Below, piece after piece: positions 27,255-35,268 of a stretch of 64,000 nt of DNA. Numbering within the stretch: position 1 is the first letter of the stretch; each line of letters begins with the position of its first letter. Origin of the DNA: Gp13-AA77 sp035946735. GTDB taxonomy: Bacteria; Acidobacteriota; Terriglobia; UBA7540. The position numbers were made by a program, and so were the translations under genes. The notes under the pieces are model-generated. The model was not told where the DNA came from and searched no databases. It was given only the letters and a program-made list of their open reading frames with translations. The stretch spans positions 1-64,000 of the forward strand of contig DASYYZ010000155.1 in assembly GCA_035946735.1 (NCBI GenBank). Direction: 5' to 3'.

Positions 27255-27816
27255 TGGCGCCTCCCGCCTTGCTCGCCATTCGGGTCCGCAGACGCTCCAG
27301 AGCGCGAAACTGGAGCTGCTTTACGGCTCCTTCGCTTTTGCCCATCTCCTGAGCGATTTCGCGGACGCTCTTTTCCTCGCTGAACCGCATCGTGACAACG
27401 CGGCGCTGGTCAGCGGGAAGAGCGTTCACGAGCCCGAAAAGCTTTGCACGCCGCTCGACCTCTTCCAGTTCCTCCGGCGCGCCAGGTTCAGCAGCGGACT
27501 CCGATGCGGGAATTTCGCGCTGCTGAGCCGACCGCCGCACTTGCTCGTGAGAGTGATCGGCAATGGCATTGGCGGCGATCCGAAAGAGCCAGGCTGCGAA
27601 GGGAGCGCCGCGAGATTCAAAGCTCCCCAGGTGAGCGAGGGCTTTATGGAAGACCTCCGCGGTCAAATCTTCGGCCTCATCGCGGTTGCAAACGCGCACC
27701 GCAATGTAGGCGTAGACTCGATCGAAATTCGCCTCGTAAAGCTGGGCGAAGCAGCCAGGGTCCTTCTGTGCCGCCTCCACCAGAAGCTGCTCGTCAGCTT
27801 CCTTCCCGCTAGTCAA
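27247..27816 (-). CDS. ECF-type RNA polymerase sigma factor
   Basis: 189 residues starting at TTG; an in-frame TGA lies just upstream so no earlier start exists. Region 2: FAQLYEANFDRVYAYIAVRV and DEAEDLTAEVFHKALAHL; region 4: ALPADQRRVVTMRFSEEKSV and GKSEGAVKQLQFRALERL. The linker between (residues about 95-125) is acidic and longer than usual. No C-terminal fused domain. It overlaps the VOC protein gene by 8 bases, so both are produced together and the VOC protein is the probable regulator or target. The recognised promoter cannot be predicted here. Confidence 0.92.
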   Translation of the reverse strand: MTSGKEADEQLLVEAAQKDPGCFAQLYEANFDRVYAYIAVRVCNRDEAEDLTAEVFHKALAHLGSFESRGAPFAAWLFRIAANAIADHSHEQVRRSAQQREIPASESAAEPGAPEELEEVERRAKLFGLVNALPADQRRVVTMRFSEEKSVREIAQEMGKSEGAVKQLQFRALERLRTRMASKAGGANA

Positions 27817-27866
27817 GGCTCACACCCCACGCTCAACATGGTATCAACCGCCCGCGCGGAGAAAGG

Positions 27867-29213
27867 TTACGGAGAAATTTTCAACTGGCGCGGAACGCCG
27901 GTGGCTGTCGCCGGTAATGCAATCGTCAGCCGCGATCCGTAGAAGGCGTAGTAGGCGATGAAAGCATAGCAAAACAGCGGAACCGCCATCGCCAAGGCCA
28001 TGCTGTGACTTGCCTGGAAGACCAACCCCATGGCTGGTGGCGCGGCAGCGCCGCCGACAATCGCCATGATGATCATGGAGCCGCCAAGCTTGGTATTGGG
28101 TCCCAGCTCTTTGATGCCGAGCGCGAAGATCGTGGGAAACATGAGTGACATGAAGAAGCTGGTTCCGAACACGGCCCAGACCCCAACCCAGCCCGGGAAT
28201 AGCACGGCCACGCTCACTAAAGCGACGTTCGCCAGGGCGTAGACTCCCATAAGACGGTTCGGCTGGATGAACTTCATCAGATAGGTGGCCACGAATCTTC
28301 CCACGCCAAACGCCACCAGGGTGCCGGTGAGAAAATAGCCCGCGATTTTTTCCGGTTCATGAGTATAGTCCTGGACGTAACTGATGTAGTAGCTCCAGGT
28401 GCCCACTTGGGCGCCCACGTACAAGAACTGCGCCAGGACGCCTTGCACGAAATGACGGTAGTGAAACAGGTCCGTCAGTTTGCCATGAGGACGGCCAGGG
28501 ACAGGTTCGGATTCCTCGGCCACGGCCGGAAATTTCGTTCGCCAGATTAGGAAAGCCCAGAGGAGAACGACGGAACCTAGCACCAGGTAGGGCATCTTCA
28601 CCCGCAGGATCTCGCTCTGCAGATAGGCTTGGTAGGTTCCGGCAAGCTTGTGGGCGGCGATCTGCTCCGGGCTGAGCTCGACACCAGAGAAGATGAAAAT
28701 CGTACCGATCAAAGCTCCGCTGATTGCACCCAGTGGATTAAAGGATTGCGAGAAATTGAGCCGTCTCTCGGACGTTCGAGGATCACCCAGTACGGCGATG
28801 AAAGAGTTCGCACCGGTTTCGAGAAACGCCAGGCCGCTCGCGATCACGAACAAGGCCCCAAGAAAGAAGGCGTATTTGCCTGCAAGCGCGGCCGGCCAAA
28901 AAAGGAATGTCCCGGTGCTGAAAAGGACGAGGCCGGTCAACAGGCCCGCCTTGTAGCCGCGTTTCCGCATCAGTAAGGCAGCCGGCATGGAGAGCGTGAA
29001 GTAGCCTAGGTAAAAGGCCGATTGAATTAATCCCGCCTTGAAGCGCGTCATCTCGAACGACTTCATAAACTGCTTGATCAGAATGTCGTTCAGGTTGTTG
29101 GGAATGCCCCAGAGAAAAAACAGCACCGTAACCAGAATAAAAACTACGGCTGTCCCGGGCGCAAACAACCGCGGCGGTTGGTCGGGCTTGAGGCTTTTCT
29201 TGACAGTTGCCAT
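27867..29213 (-). CDS. FHS-family sugar:H+ symporter (FucP/GluP-like)
   Basis: 448 residues, twelve predicted membrane helices of the major facilitator superfamily. FFLWGIPNNLNDILIKQFMK and GLIQSAFYLGYFTLSMPAAL are signatures of the fucose/glucose/galactose group; GLAFLETGANSFIAVLGD carries the acidic and Asn residues conserved for sugar and proton coupling. The start ATG at 29213 lacks a strong ribosome site. It is transcribed divergently from a ROK sugar kinase across 284 bases, so imported sugar would be phosphorylated by that neighbour. Substrate among fucose, glucose, galactose or N-acetylglucosamine is not resolved. Confidence 0.88.
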   Translation of the reverse strand: MATVKKSLKPDQPPRLFAPGTAVVFILVTVLFFLWGIPNNLNDILIKQFMKSFEMTRFKAGLIQSAFYLGYFTLSMPAALLMRKRGYKAGLLTGLVLFSTGTFLFWPAALAGKYAFFLGALFVIASGLAFLETGANSFIAVLGDPRTSERRLNFSQSFNPLGAISGALIGTIFIFSGVELSPEQIAAHKLAGTYQAYLQSEILRVKMPYLVLGSVVLLWAFLIWRTKFPAVAEESEPVPGRPHGKLTDLFHYRHFVQGVLAQFLYVGAQVGTWSYYISYVQDYTHEPEKIAGYFLTGTLVAFGVGRFVATYLMKFIQPNRLMGVYALANVALVSVAVLFPGWVGVWAVFGTSFFMSLMFPTIFALGIKELGPNTKLGGSMIIMAIVGGAAAPPAMGLVFQASHSMALAMAVPLFCYAFIAYYAFYGSRLTIALPATATGVPRQLKISP

Positions 29214-29497
29214 TTACTGAACTCCGATCTGGTTCACGCGAGCGCGGGGCTTCCCGGATCGCCAGCAGATCCGCGGCAGCCGATTCTAGCTTAAATCGTG
29301 CCCCTTTGGAGAGCGAAATCCGAAAGGCATGGCGGCGTTATCCGCGGCGATGTTCGCGAGCCGCCAGACACAGCGTCGACCGGCCACATGGTCGCCCATG
29401 ACCCGCCCGACTCGCTTTCGGGCGCACCCTGAGATTTGGTAAAGTGCCGTGGATACACCACGATGGGCAGTGTTGATGACCGGCCTTGGAGGCAGAC
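29214..29497. promoter_or_regulatory. Divergent regulatory region between sugar permease and sugar kinase
   Basis: 284 bases containing both promoters. A short perfect hairpin CGTGG/CCACG (29448-29452 and 29458-29462) lies 36 bases before the kinase start. No confident promoter boxes. Confidence 0.35.
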
Positions 29498-30397
29498 ATG
29501 GCTTTGTTCGGCGGACTCGAGGCGGGCGGCACGAAGTTCGTGTGCGCCGTTGGCACAGGGCCGCACGATCTTCGCGCGAGGGCGGAGTTCGCCACCACCG
29601 CGCCTGAGGAGACGCTCGGCTGCGTGCTCCAGTTCTTCAAGGCGCACGCCGAACGCGAGCCCCTCAGCGCCTTCGGCATCGCATCGTTTGGGCCGATTGA
29701 TGTGAATCGTCTGTCGCCGCAGTACGGGCAAATTACCTCCACCCCCAAACTGGCCTGGCAGAACGTAGATCTGGTGGGCCCGGTCCGGCGCGCTTTCGGT
29801 GTGCCGGTCGGCTTCGACACTGACGTGAACGGCGCCGCGCTAGGCGAGCGCCTGTGGGGCGCCGCGCAGGGGCTCGACACTTTTGTCTACATCACGGTCG
29901 GTACCGGAATCGGGGGCGGCGGCATGGTTGAAGGTCATCTGATGCACGGTCTGCTTCATCCTGAGATGGGCCATATGCGCCTTCCGCACGATCTCCTGGC
30001 CGATCCGTTTCCCGGAGCCTGCCCATTTCACGGCGATTGTCTGGAAGGTCTCGCATCCGGTCCCGCGATCGAAGCACGCTGGGGCGGAAAGGGCCAGAAT
30101 CTGCCGCCCGGGCATAAGGCTTGGGATCTCGAGGCTCACTATCTCGCCCTGGGCGTTGCCAACCTCGTGTGCACGCTGTCGCCGCAGCGAATCATCCTGG
30201 GCGGCGGTGTGATGCATCAGCCGGGCTTGTTCCCCGCAATCCGCCGCAAGACCGTTGACCTGCTCAACGGCTACGTCCGTGTTGACAAGATCACCGGGCG
30301 CATCGACGAGTACGTGGTCCCGGCCGAGCTCGGTGACAACGCAGGAGTCTTGGGAGGAATCGCGCTGGCGGTGCAGGCCGCCGCCCAACGGCATTGA
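29498..30397 (+). CDS. ROK-family sugar kinase (fructokinase-like)
   Basis: 299 residues from ATG 29498, with GGAGGC five bases upstream; the TTG at 29486 is less likely. Phosphate loop GGLEAGGTKFVCAVG, catalytic Asp region GFDTDVNGAALGER, second phosphate loop VYITVGTGIGGG, and the ROK zinc site (HPEMGH, then CPFHGDCLEGLASGPAIEAR with three Cys/His ligands). The order and length match the Bacillus GmuE/YdhR fructokinase branch rather than glucokinase. It converts imported fructose or related hexose to the 6-phosphate. Divergent neighbour is the FucP-like permease. Confidence 0.88.
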   Translation: MALFGGLEAGGTKFVCAVGTGPHDLRARAEFATTAPEETLGCVLQFFKAHAEREPLSAFGIASFGPIDVNRLSPQYGQITSTPKLAWQNVDLVGPVRRAFGVPVGFDTDVNGAALGERLWGAAQGLDTFVYITVGTGIGGGGMVEGHLMHGLLHPEMGHMRLPHDLLADPFPGACPFHGDCLEGLASGPAIEARWGGKGQNLPPGHKAWDLEAHYLALGVANLVCTLSPQRIILGGGVMHQPGLFPAIRRKTVDLLNGYVRVDKITGRIDEYVVPAELGDNAGVLGGIALAVQAAAQRH

Positions 30398-30421
30398 CGC
30401 GGGCGGGTGCCGCCGGTGCGA

Positions 30422-30811
30422 CTACCACATGATTCTAACATCGTAGCGCCGAAATTCCCGGTCGCTGGTCAAGATTGTCAGGTCTTCCGTCTGGGCTTGG
30501 GCAATCAGCAGCCGATCAAAGGGATCGGCGTGGTGGAAGGGCAAATCGGCGACGGCCAGGGCATGCCTGTTTGCGATCGGCAGCGACTGGATGCCTTGCT
30601 TCATGAGGGCGTCCGGAACGATCTCGGCGGCGCGCCCGGGAAGGTCAAGTCTGCCCAAGGATGACTTGATCGCAATCTCCCAGGCGCTCGCAGCCGATAA
30701 ATAGAAAACATGCCGCTCCCTCTCTGCAAACAAATCGCGAATCCCGCTGCTGAGGCGGTGCGAGCCCCACAATGTCCGGATCCACGTTGAGGTGTCGAAG
30801 AGGAAGGTCAC
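30422..30811 (-). CDS. PIN-domain toxin of the VapC type
   Basis: 129 residues. PIN fold with acidic residues for Mg-dependent ribonuclease action: FLFDTSTWIRTLW (first Asp), SAASAWEIAIKSSLGRLDLP (Glu), and FHHADPFDRLLIAQAQTED with the usual Asp after PF, then ILTSDREFRRYDV (last Asp). Toxins of this group cut tRNA or rRNA. The start overlaps the antitoxin stop by four bases, giving antitoxin-first translational coupling. Confidence 0.9.
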   Translation of the reverse strand: MTFLFDTSTWIRTLWGSHRLSSGIRDLFAERERHVFYLSAASAWEIAIKSSLGRLDLPGRAAEIVPDALMKQGIQSLPIANRHALAVADLPFHHADPFDRLLIAQAQTEDLTILTSDREFRRYDVRIMW

Positions 30812-31080
30812 CGCCCTGCCTTCCGCTTACTGCCTTCTCTCTTCCTCTTCTTGCCTTCTCCCGCGAAGAGTGCCAGGATTTCAAGCGGCAGCGGATCATC
30901 AAAATTATCCGCAATCTTGATGCCTGGTTCGAAATCGAGAGGAAAGGGACCTCTCGGTTTAGCCGGAACGAGTTGAGCGACGGGCTTACCGGCGCGCGCG
31001 ATCGTTATTTCCTCCCCCTCCGCCACACGTTTGAGCAGAGCGGAAAGATTGGTTTTGGCTTCGTGGACGTTTACGGTCAT
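30808..31080 (-). CDS. Phd/YefM-family antitoxin
   Basis: 90 residues: TVNVHEAKTNLSALLKRVAE and GEEITIARAGKPVAQLVP form the Phd/YefM dimer and DNA-binding region. The remaining half carries the toxin-binding segment (PGIKIADNFDDPLPLEILAL) and an unusually basic tail (GEGKKRKREGSKRKAGR) that is not part of the usual antitoxin. The pair normally autorepresses its promoter. Four-base overlap with the PIN toxin downstream. Confidence 0.88.
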   Translation of the reverse strand: MTVNVHEAKTNLSALLKRVAEGEEITIARAGKPVAQLVPAKPRGPFPLDFEPGIKIADNFDDPLPLEILALFAGEGKKRKREGSKRKAGR

Positions 31081-31133
31081 AGGCGCATCTTAGCTAACCG
31101 GATTAGCCAAGTCAATGCGCCGCAAACTTGCTG

Positions 31134-31898
31134 CTACTGCAGGGCTTTTTCAAGTGCCACCTCTGCCACAGGCGCCATGAGCGCATAGCCCTTGTCGTTG
31201 GGATGCAGGCCGTCGTTGGAATAACCCTGCTTCAGCATGCCGGTGGAGTCGACGGTCGCGGTGTAATAGTCCGCGATTCCGGCGTGGGTACGGTTCGCAT
31301 ACTGCTTGAGCCAGTCGTTGAGCTTCAAAATGTCGGCTGGCGGACGATGCTCCGTCTGCTTGTGCTCGGTGTAGTCGCTGATGGGAGTGAGCAGACAAAG
31401 GATCACCTTGATGCCGTGCGCCTGCGCGAGCTCCGTCATGGCCTCGAAGTTCTCCTCGATCATCGTCAGCGTTTCCGGGCCCGTATTGCGGGCGATATCG
31501 TTGGTGCCTGCCAGAATAATGATCGCGGCAGGCTTTAAGTCGACTACGTCCGGATAGATGCGCACCAGCATCTGAGCTGTAGTTTGGCCGCTGATGCCGC
31601 GGTTGACGTAGGGCTTGCCGGAGAAATACTGATCGAGCTTCCATCCGTCGGTGATCGAATCCCCCATGAAGACCACCCGACGCGGTTCCGGCGCGAGCGC
31701 CTTCAGGCGTTCGTCGTCGGCGTGGTAGCGGCCGATCTGATTCCAGTCCTGCAGTTGATCGGCGAGGCCTTGGGCCGCGAACTGAAGGCAGCAGTTCGCC
31801 TTCGGCGGGTTGTATTGCTCCACAAGCTGGCAGGGCGCGGCGATGGCGGCCCACAACAGCGCGCAGGCCGCGAGCAGCAGGTTAATCATTTGTCTCAT
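31134..31898 (-). CDS. Secreted SGNH/GDSL hydrolase
   Basis: 254 residues from ATG 31898 (MRQMINLLLAACALLWAAIA, signal peptide); GTG at 31901 is an equally good start given GGGAGG upstream. The frame is open to 32033 but that part lacks coding character. SGNH blocks all present: RRVVFMGDSITDGW (catalytic Ser), VNRGISGQTTAQM (Gly), IIILAGTNDIARN (Asn), and SNDGLHPNDKGYALMAP (Asp and His). Likely an esterase for acyl or acetyl groups on carbohydrate or lipid. It is a single gene diverging from padR. Confidence 0.87.
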   Translation of the reverse strand: MRQMINLLLAACALLWAAIAAPCQLVEQYNPPKANCCLQFAAQGLADQLQDWNQIGRYHADDERLKALAPEPRRVVFMGDSITDGWKLDQYFSGKPYVNRGISGQTTAQMLVRIYPDVVDLKPAAIIILAGTNDIARNTGPETLTMIEENFEAMTELAQAHGIKVILCLLTPISDYTEHKQTEHRPPADILKLNDWLKQYANRTHAGIADYYTATVDSTGMLKQGYSNDGLHPNDKGYALMAPVAEVALEKALQ

Positions 31899-32095
31899 CA
31901 CGGTCACGAACCTCCCTAACGCATTTTTGAAGCACACAGATTCATTTTGAAGACCGGCTGCAAGTATACGACAGACTCTGTCCGGCGCCAGCGCTTCCGC
32001 ACATTGACCAACGCACTCGCTAGTGCGAGCCAAGAAGGGGGATTTTGATTGGGCAGCCGCTCACAACGATCTCCGCGGATCGTCTAACCTGACCT

Positions 32096-32108
32096 GTGGT
32101 AGTACCAC
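32096..32108. promoter_or_regulatory. Candidate PadR operator
   Basis: GTGGTAGTACCAC is a perfect 13-base palindrome with a G centre, 44 bases before padR. A -10-like TATCAT lies at 32120-32125, so the dyad covers the -35 position. PadR regulators bind such dyads at their own promoter. Inference. Confidence 0.45.
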
Positions 32109-32151
32109 ATCGGGCGTGCTATCATCCTTGCGGTAACAGCACAGGAGGCGC

Positions 32152-32502
32152 ATGGGCAAAACGAAACTCGACCTTCTACAAGGCACTCTCGACGTTATGG
32201 TCTTGCGCACGCTCGAGGCCATGGGCGCGCTGCACGGCTATGGCATTGCCCGGCGCATCGAGCAGGTGAGCGGCAACGAAGTCTTGTTGAACCAAGGGAC
32301 AATCTATGCGTCTCTGGTGAGGCTTCAGCATCGAGGCTGGATTTCCGCCGAGTGGGGAACCTCGAGCACGAACCGCAAGGCGAAGTTTTATTCCCTGACG
32401 AAGCGAGGCTGCAGACAACTGGCTGAAGATGAAGCTTACTGGCGGCGCCTGACGGACGTGATGGGCCGGGTGCTTGCGATGGAAGAAGGAGGCAGGCGAT
32501 GA
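32152..32502 (+). CDS. PadR-family transcriptional repressor
   Basis: 116 residues with AGGAGGCGC before the ATG. Winged helix of PadR type: LLQGTLDVMVLRTLEAMGAL, HGYGIARRIEQVSGNEVLLN, QGTIYASLVRLQHRGWISAE and FYSLTKRGCRQLAEDEAYW; the C-terminal dimerisation helix is short (PadR subfamily S1). Its TGA overlaps the next gene's ATG by four bases, the typical linkage of this family with acidobacterial permeases. Effectors are usually membrane-active compounds. Confidence 0.92.
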   Translation: MGKTKLDLLQGTLDVMVLRTLEAMGALHGYGIARRIEQVSGNEVLLNQGTIYASLVRLQHRGWISAEWGTSSTNRKAKFYSLTKRGCRQLAEDEAYWRRLTDVMGRVLAMEEGGRR

Positions 32503-35156
32503 GGGATCAACTTCGGCGGGTGGTCAACCGGATCCGGGCGTTCTTCCGCAAGCGGCCTCTCGACGGCGAACTCGATTCGGAGATGGCAACCCATCTGGCA
32601 CTCGCCATCGAAGAAAACCTGCAGCGCGGACTCTCGCCTGAAGAAGCCCGGCGCGAGGCGCTAGTGAAATTTGGCGGCACGGAACAAGCGAAGGAACAGC
32701 ATCGCGAGGCGCGAGGATTACCCGCCTTAGATGTACTGATGCAGGACCTGCGCTACACCTTTCGCACGCTACGCCGGGATCGCGCCTTCACCCTGATTGC
32801 GGTGCTGATACTTGGCCTCGGCATCGGAACCAACGTTGCCGTTTTCAGCGTGGTCAACACCATCCTGCTGCGGCCGCTGCCTTTCCAGGATCCGCAGCGG
32901 CTGGTGTGGATTGAAGGGCCGCCCAGGGAAGGCGGCCTCTCAAGCGTGACGTACTCTGTGGATGCATTTGAGGAATACCAGCAGCGCAACCATTCGCTCG
33001 ACGCTGTCACGGCCTATATGCCCTTCTACGGCCCCTCGGACTACAAGCTGACGGGGCGGGGCGAGCCTCAGCCTGTTTCCGGAGTGAGCTTGGAGTGCAA
33101 TTTCTTTCAGACGTTGGGCGTGCATCCGATGATGGGCCGGCCGTTCACGCCCGAAGAGTGCCGGAAGAACGCTGCGCCCGCGGTGATGTTGAGTTACTTC
33201 TTCTGGAAGCGGCAGTTTGCCGGGGACCGTTCCATCACCGGGCAGGCGATTACGCTGAATAATACTTCGGTGACGGTGGCCGGAGTGCTTCCGTCAACTT
33301 TCGATTTTGGCTCGGTCTTTGCGCCGGGCACCAAAATGGACATCCTTGTTCCCGCGCCCTACGACATGCGCAACTGGGGGAACACGTTGCTGCTGATCGG
33401 CCGTCTGAAGCCCGGTATAACCTTGGCGCAGACGCAGGCGGAGGCCAACCTCCTGTTTCCACATTTGTATCACAACGCGGCGCGACCGGACTTCGGCATT
33501 GGGTACGAGGCGCAGGTGCAATCGCTGAAGGACCATGTCAGCGGCAAGTTGCGGCGGTCGCTCATTGTACTGTGGTCCGCAGTCGGTCTTATCCTGCTGA
33601 TCGTCTGCGTGAATCTGTCGAATCTGTCGCTGGCGCGCGCGGCCGCGCGGAGCAAAGAATTCGCCATGCGAAGCGCGCTGGGGGCGGTAAGAGGAAGACT
33701 GATCCGCCAATTGCTCACCGAGAGTATGGTGCTCTCGATGGGGGGCGCGGTCTTGGGGTTGGCCTTTGCTTTTCTCATGACGTTTTATCTGGCCCACCAG
33801 GGCTCGATCGCGCTGCCGTTGCTCAGCGAGCTGCGCGTGGATGGCGCGGCGCTCGCCTGGACACTCCTGATTGCGACGGCCAGCGCCGTGCTTTTCGGTC
33901 TGGCGCCGGCGTTCCGGATGGCGGGCAAAGATATTCAGGAGGCCTTGAAAGAATCGGGCCATGGAACCACCGAGGGCCGCAAACACGACCGCGTGCGCTT
34001 CACGCTAGTGGTCTCGGAAGTCGCTCTGGCCTGTGTGCTGCTCGTCGGGGCGGGCCTGCTGTTGCGCAGCTTTCTTCGCCTTCTTGACGTCGATCTGGGA
34101 TTTCAGCCCGACCACGCCGCGGCGATCAGTGTGGACTATGACGACAGCGCAACGAATGGAGCCCAACAGGGGGCCCGGAGGGGCGCGATCTTCGAAGAAA
34201 TGGTGCGCCGCGTGAGGGCCATTCCGGGCATCGAGGACGCCGGCATCTCAGACATGTTGCCCCTCGATCGCAACCGGAGTTGGGGGCTGGGCGCGAAGGG
34301 AGTAATCTATCGCCAAAACGAGTCTCCTGATGCGTTCGTCTATGTGGTGACGCCTGGCTACCTGGCGGCCATGGGCATGCACCTGCGCGAAGGGCGCGAC
34401 CTAAGCTGGGCGGACCGGGCGGACAGTGAGCACGTGGTGATTCTGAATGAGGCTGCGGCGAAAAGGCTGTGGCCGGGCCAGAATCCGTTGGGGCGCATCG
34501 CCGAGGTCGGCGGAGGCGACACAACGGTGGTGGGTGTAGTCTCCGATGTTCGCGAGACGGGCGTGGAAGACTCCTCGGGCCTGGATGCATACCTGCCGGT
34601 GACCCAGGCGGGTCCTGTGGGCGCGGAAATGGTGGTGCGCACAAAACTGCCGCCGGATGCACTGGCTTCGAGCGTTATGAAAACCCTGCGCGCGCTCAAT
34701 CCTGGCCAGCGCGCTGCCGAGTTTCGCCCCATCCAGCAGATTGTGGATCATGCCATCTCACCGCGCCGCTTCTTCGTGATGCTCGTCTCGGGCTTTGCAT
34801 CGCTGGGCCTCATCCTCGCTTCACTCGGGATCTACGGCGTCATCTCCTATTCGGTTACGCGGCAGACTCAGGAGATCGGCATCCGCATGGCGCTGGGCGC
34901 CACAGCAGGCCAGGTCCAGTTGAGCGTTATTCGAAACACGTTGCGGCTGGCGCTTGTCGGGATTGCACTCGGAACCGCTGCGTCTTTCGCCGTTGCCCGG
35001 GGGATTGCCTCGCTGCTGTTCGGAACCAAACCCACCGATCCGGTGACGTTCGCAGGCATGGTCCTGCTTCTTTGCAGCGTGGCGCTGATTGCCGGATACA
35101 TCCCGGCGCGACGGGCGTCACGCATTGACCCGATGATCGCTCTACGCGCTAATTGA
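32499..35156 (+). CDS. Acidobacterial duplicated orphan permease (ADOP), MacB/FtsX-type
   Basis: 885 residues. An N-terminal soluble segment (LDGELDSEMATHLALAIEEN, SPEEARREALVKFGGTEQAK) leads to a first membrane helix (LILGLGIGTNVAVFSVVNTI), a MacB-like periplasmic domain, an FtsX core (SLARAAARSKEFAMRSALGA), then a second periplasmic domain and a second FtsX core (TQEIGIRMALGATAGQVQLS, ending ASRIDPMIALRAN). This is the fused two-MacB-unit architecture characteristic of Acidobacteriota. No ATPase gene is adjacent, hence 'orphan'. Function suspected in lipid or antimicrobial export; unknown. Translation is coupled to padR by a four-base overlap. Confidence 0.92.
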   Translation: MRDQLRRVVNRIRAFFRKRPLDGELDSEMATHLALAIEENLQRGLSPEEARREALVKFGGTEQAKEQHREARGLPALDVLMQDLRYTFRTLRRDRAFTLIAVLILGLGIGTNVAVFSVVNTILLRPLPFQDPQRLVWIEGPPREGGLSSVTYSVDAFEEYQQRNHSLDAVTAYMPFYGPSDYKLTGRGEPQPVSGVSLECNFFQTLGVHPMMGRPFTPEECRKNAAPAVMLSYFFWKRQFAGDRSITGQAITLNNTSVTVAGVLPSTFDFGSVFAPGTKMDILVPAPYDMRNWGNTLLLIGRLKPGITLAQTQAEANLLFPHLYHNAARPDFGIGYEAQVQSLKDHVSGKLRRSLIVLWSAVGLILLIVCVNLSNLSLARAAARSKEFAMRSALGAVRGRLIRQLLTESMVLSMGGAVLGLAFAFLMTFYLAHQGSIALPLLSELRVDGAALAWTLLIATASAVLFGLAPAFRMAGKDIQEALKESGHGTTEGRKHDRVRFTLVVSEVALACVLLVGAGLLLRSFLRLLDVDLGFQPDHAAAISVDYDDSATNGAQQGARRGAIFEEMVRRVRAIPGIEDAGISDMLPLDRNRSWGLGAKGVIYRQNESPDAFVYVVTPGYLAAMGMHLREGRDLSWADRADSEHVVILNEAAAKRLWPGQNPLGRIAEVGGGDTTVVGVVSDVRETGVEDSSGLDAYLPVTQAGPVGAEMVVRTKLPPDALASSVMKTLRALNPGQRAAEFRPIQQIVDHAISPRRFFVMLVSGFASLGLILASLGIYGVISYSVTRQTQEIGIRMALGATAGQVQLSVIRNTLRLALVGIALGTAASFAVARGIASLLFGTKPTDPVTFAGMVLLLCSVALIAGYIPARRASRIDPMIALRAN

Positions 35157-35268
35157 TGAGTACCGGCACGGCGAGGGACATAGAGGCTAAACCAGCCACG
35201 ACATGGCCGATACGGCTGCGCCCACTGGTGGCGCGGGGGCCCGTGTGTGCAGCAACGGGCCCATTCGC
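35157..35268. other. Convergent gap between permease and SBBP protein gene
   Basis: 112 bases between the tail-to-tail genes. No clear terminator hairpin with T-run was identified. Confidence 0.4.
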
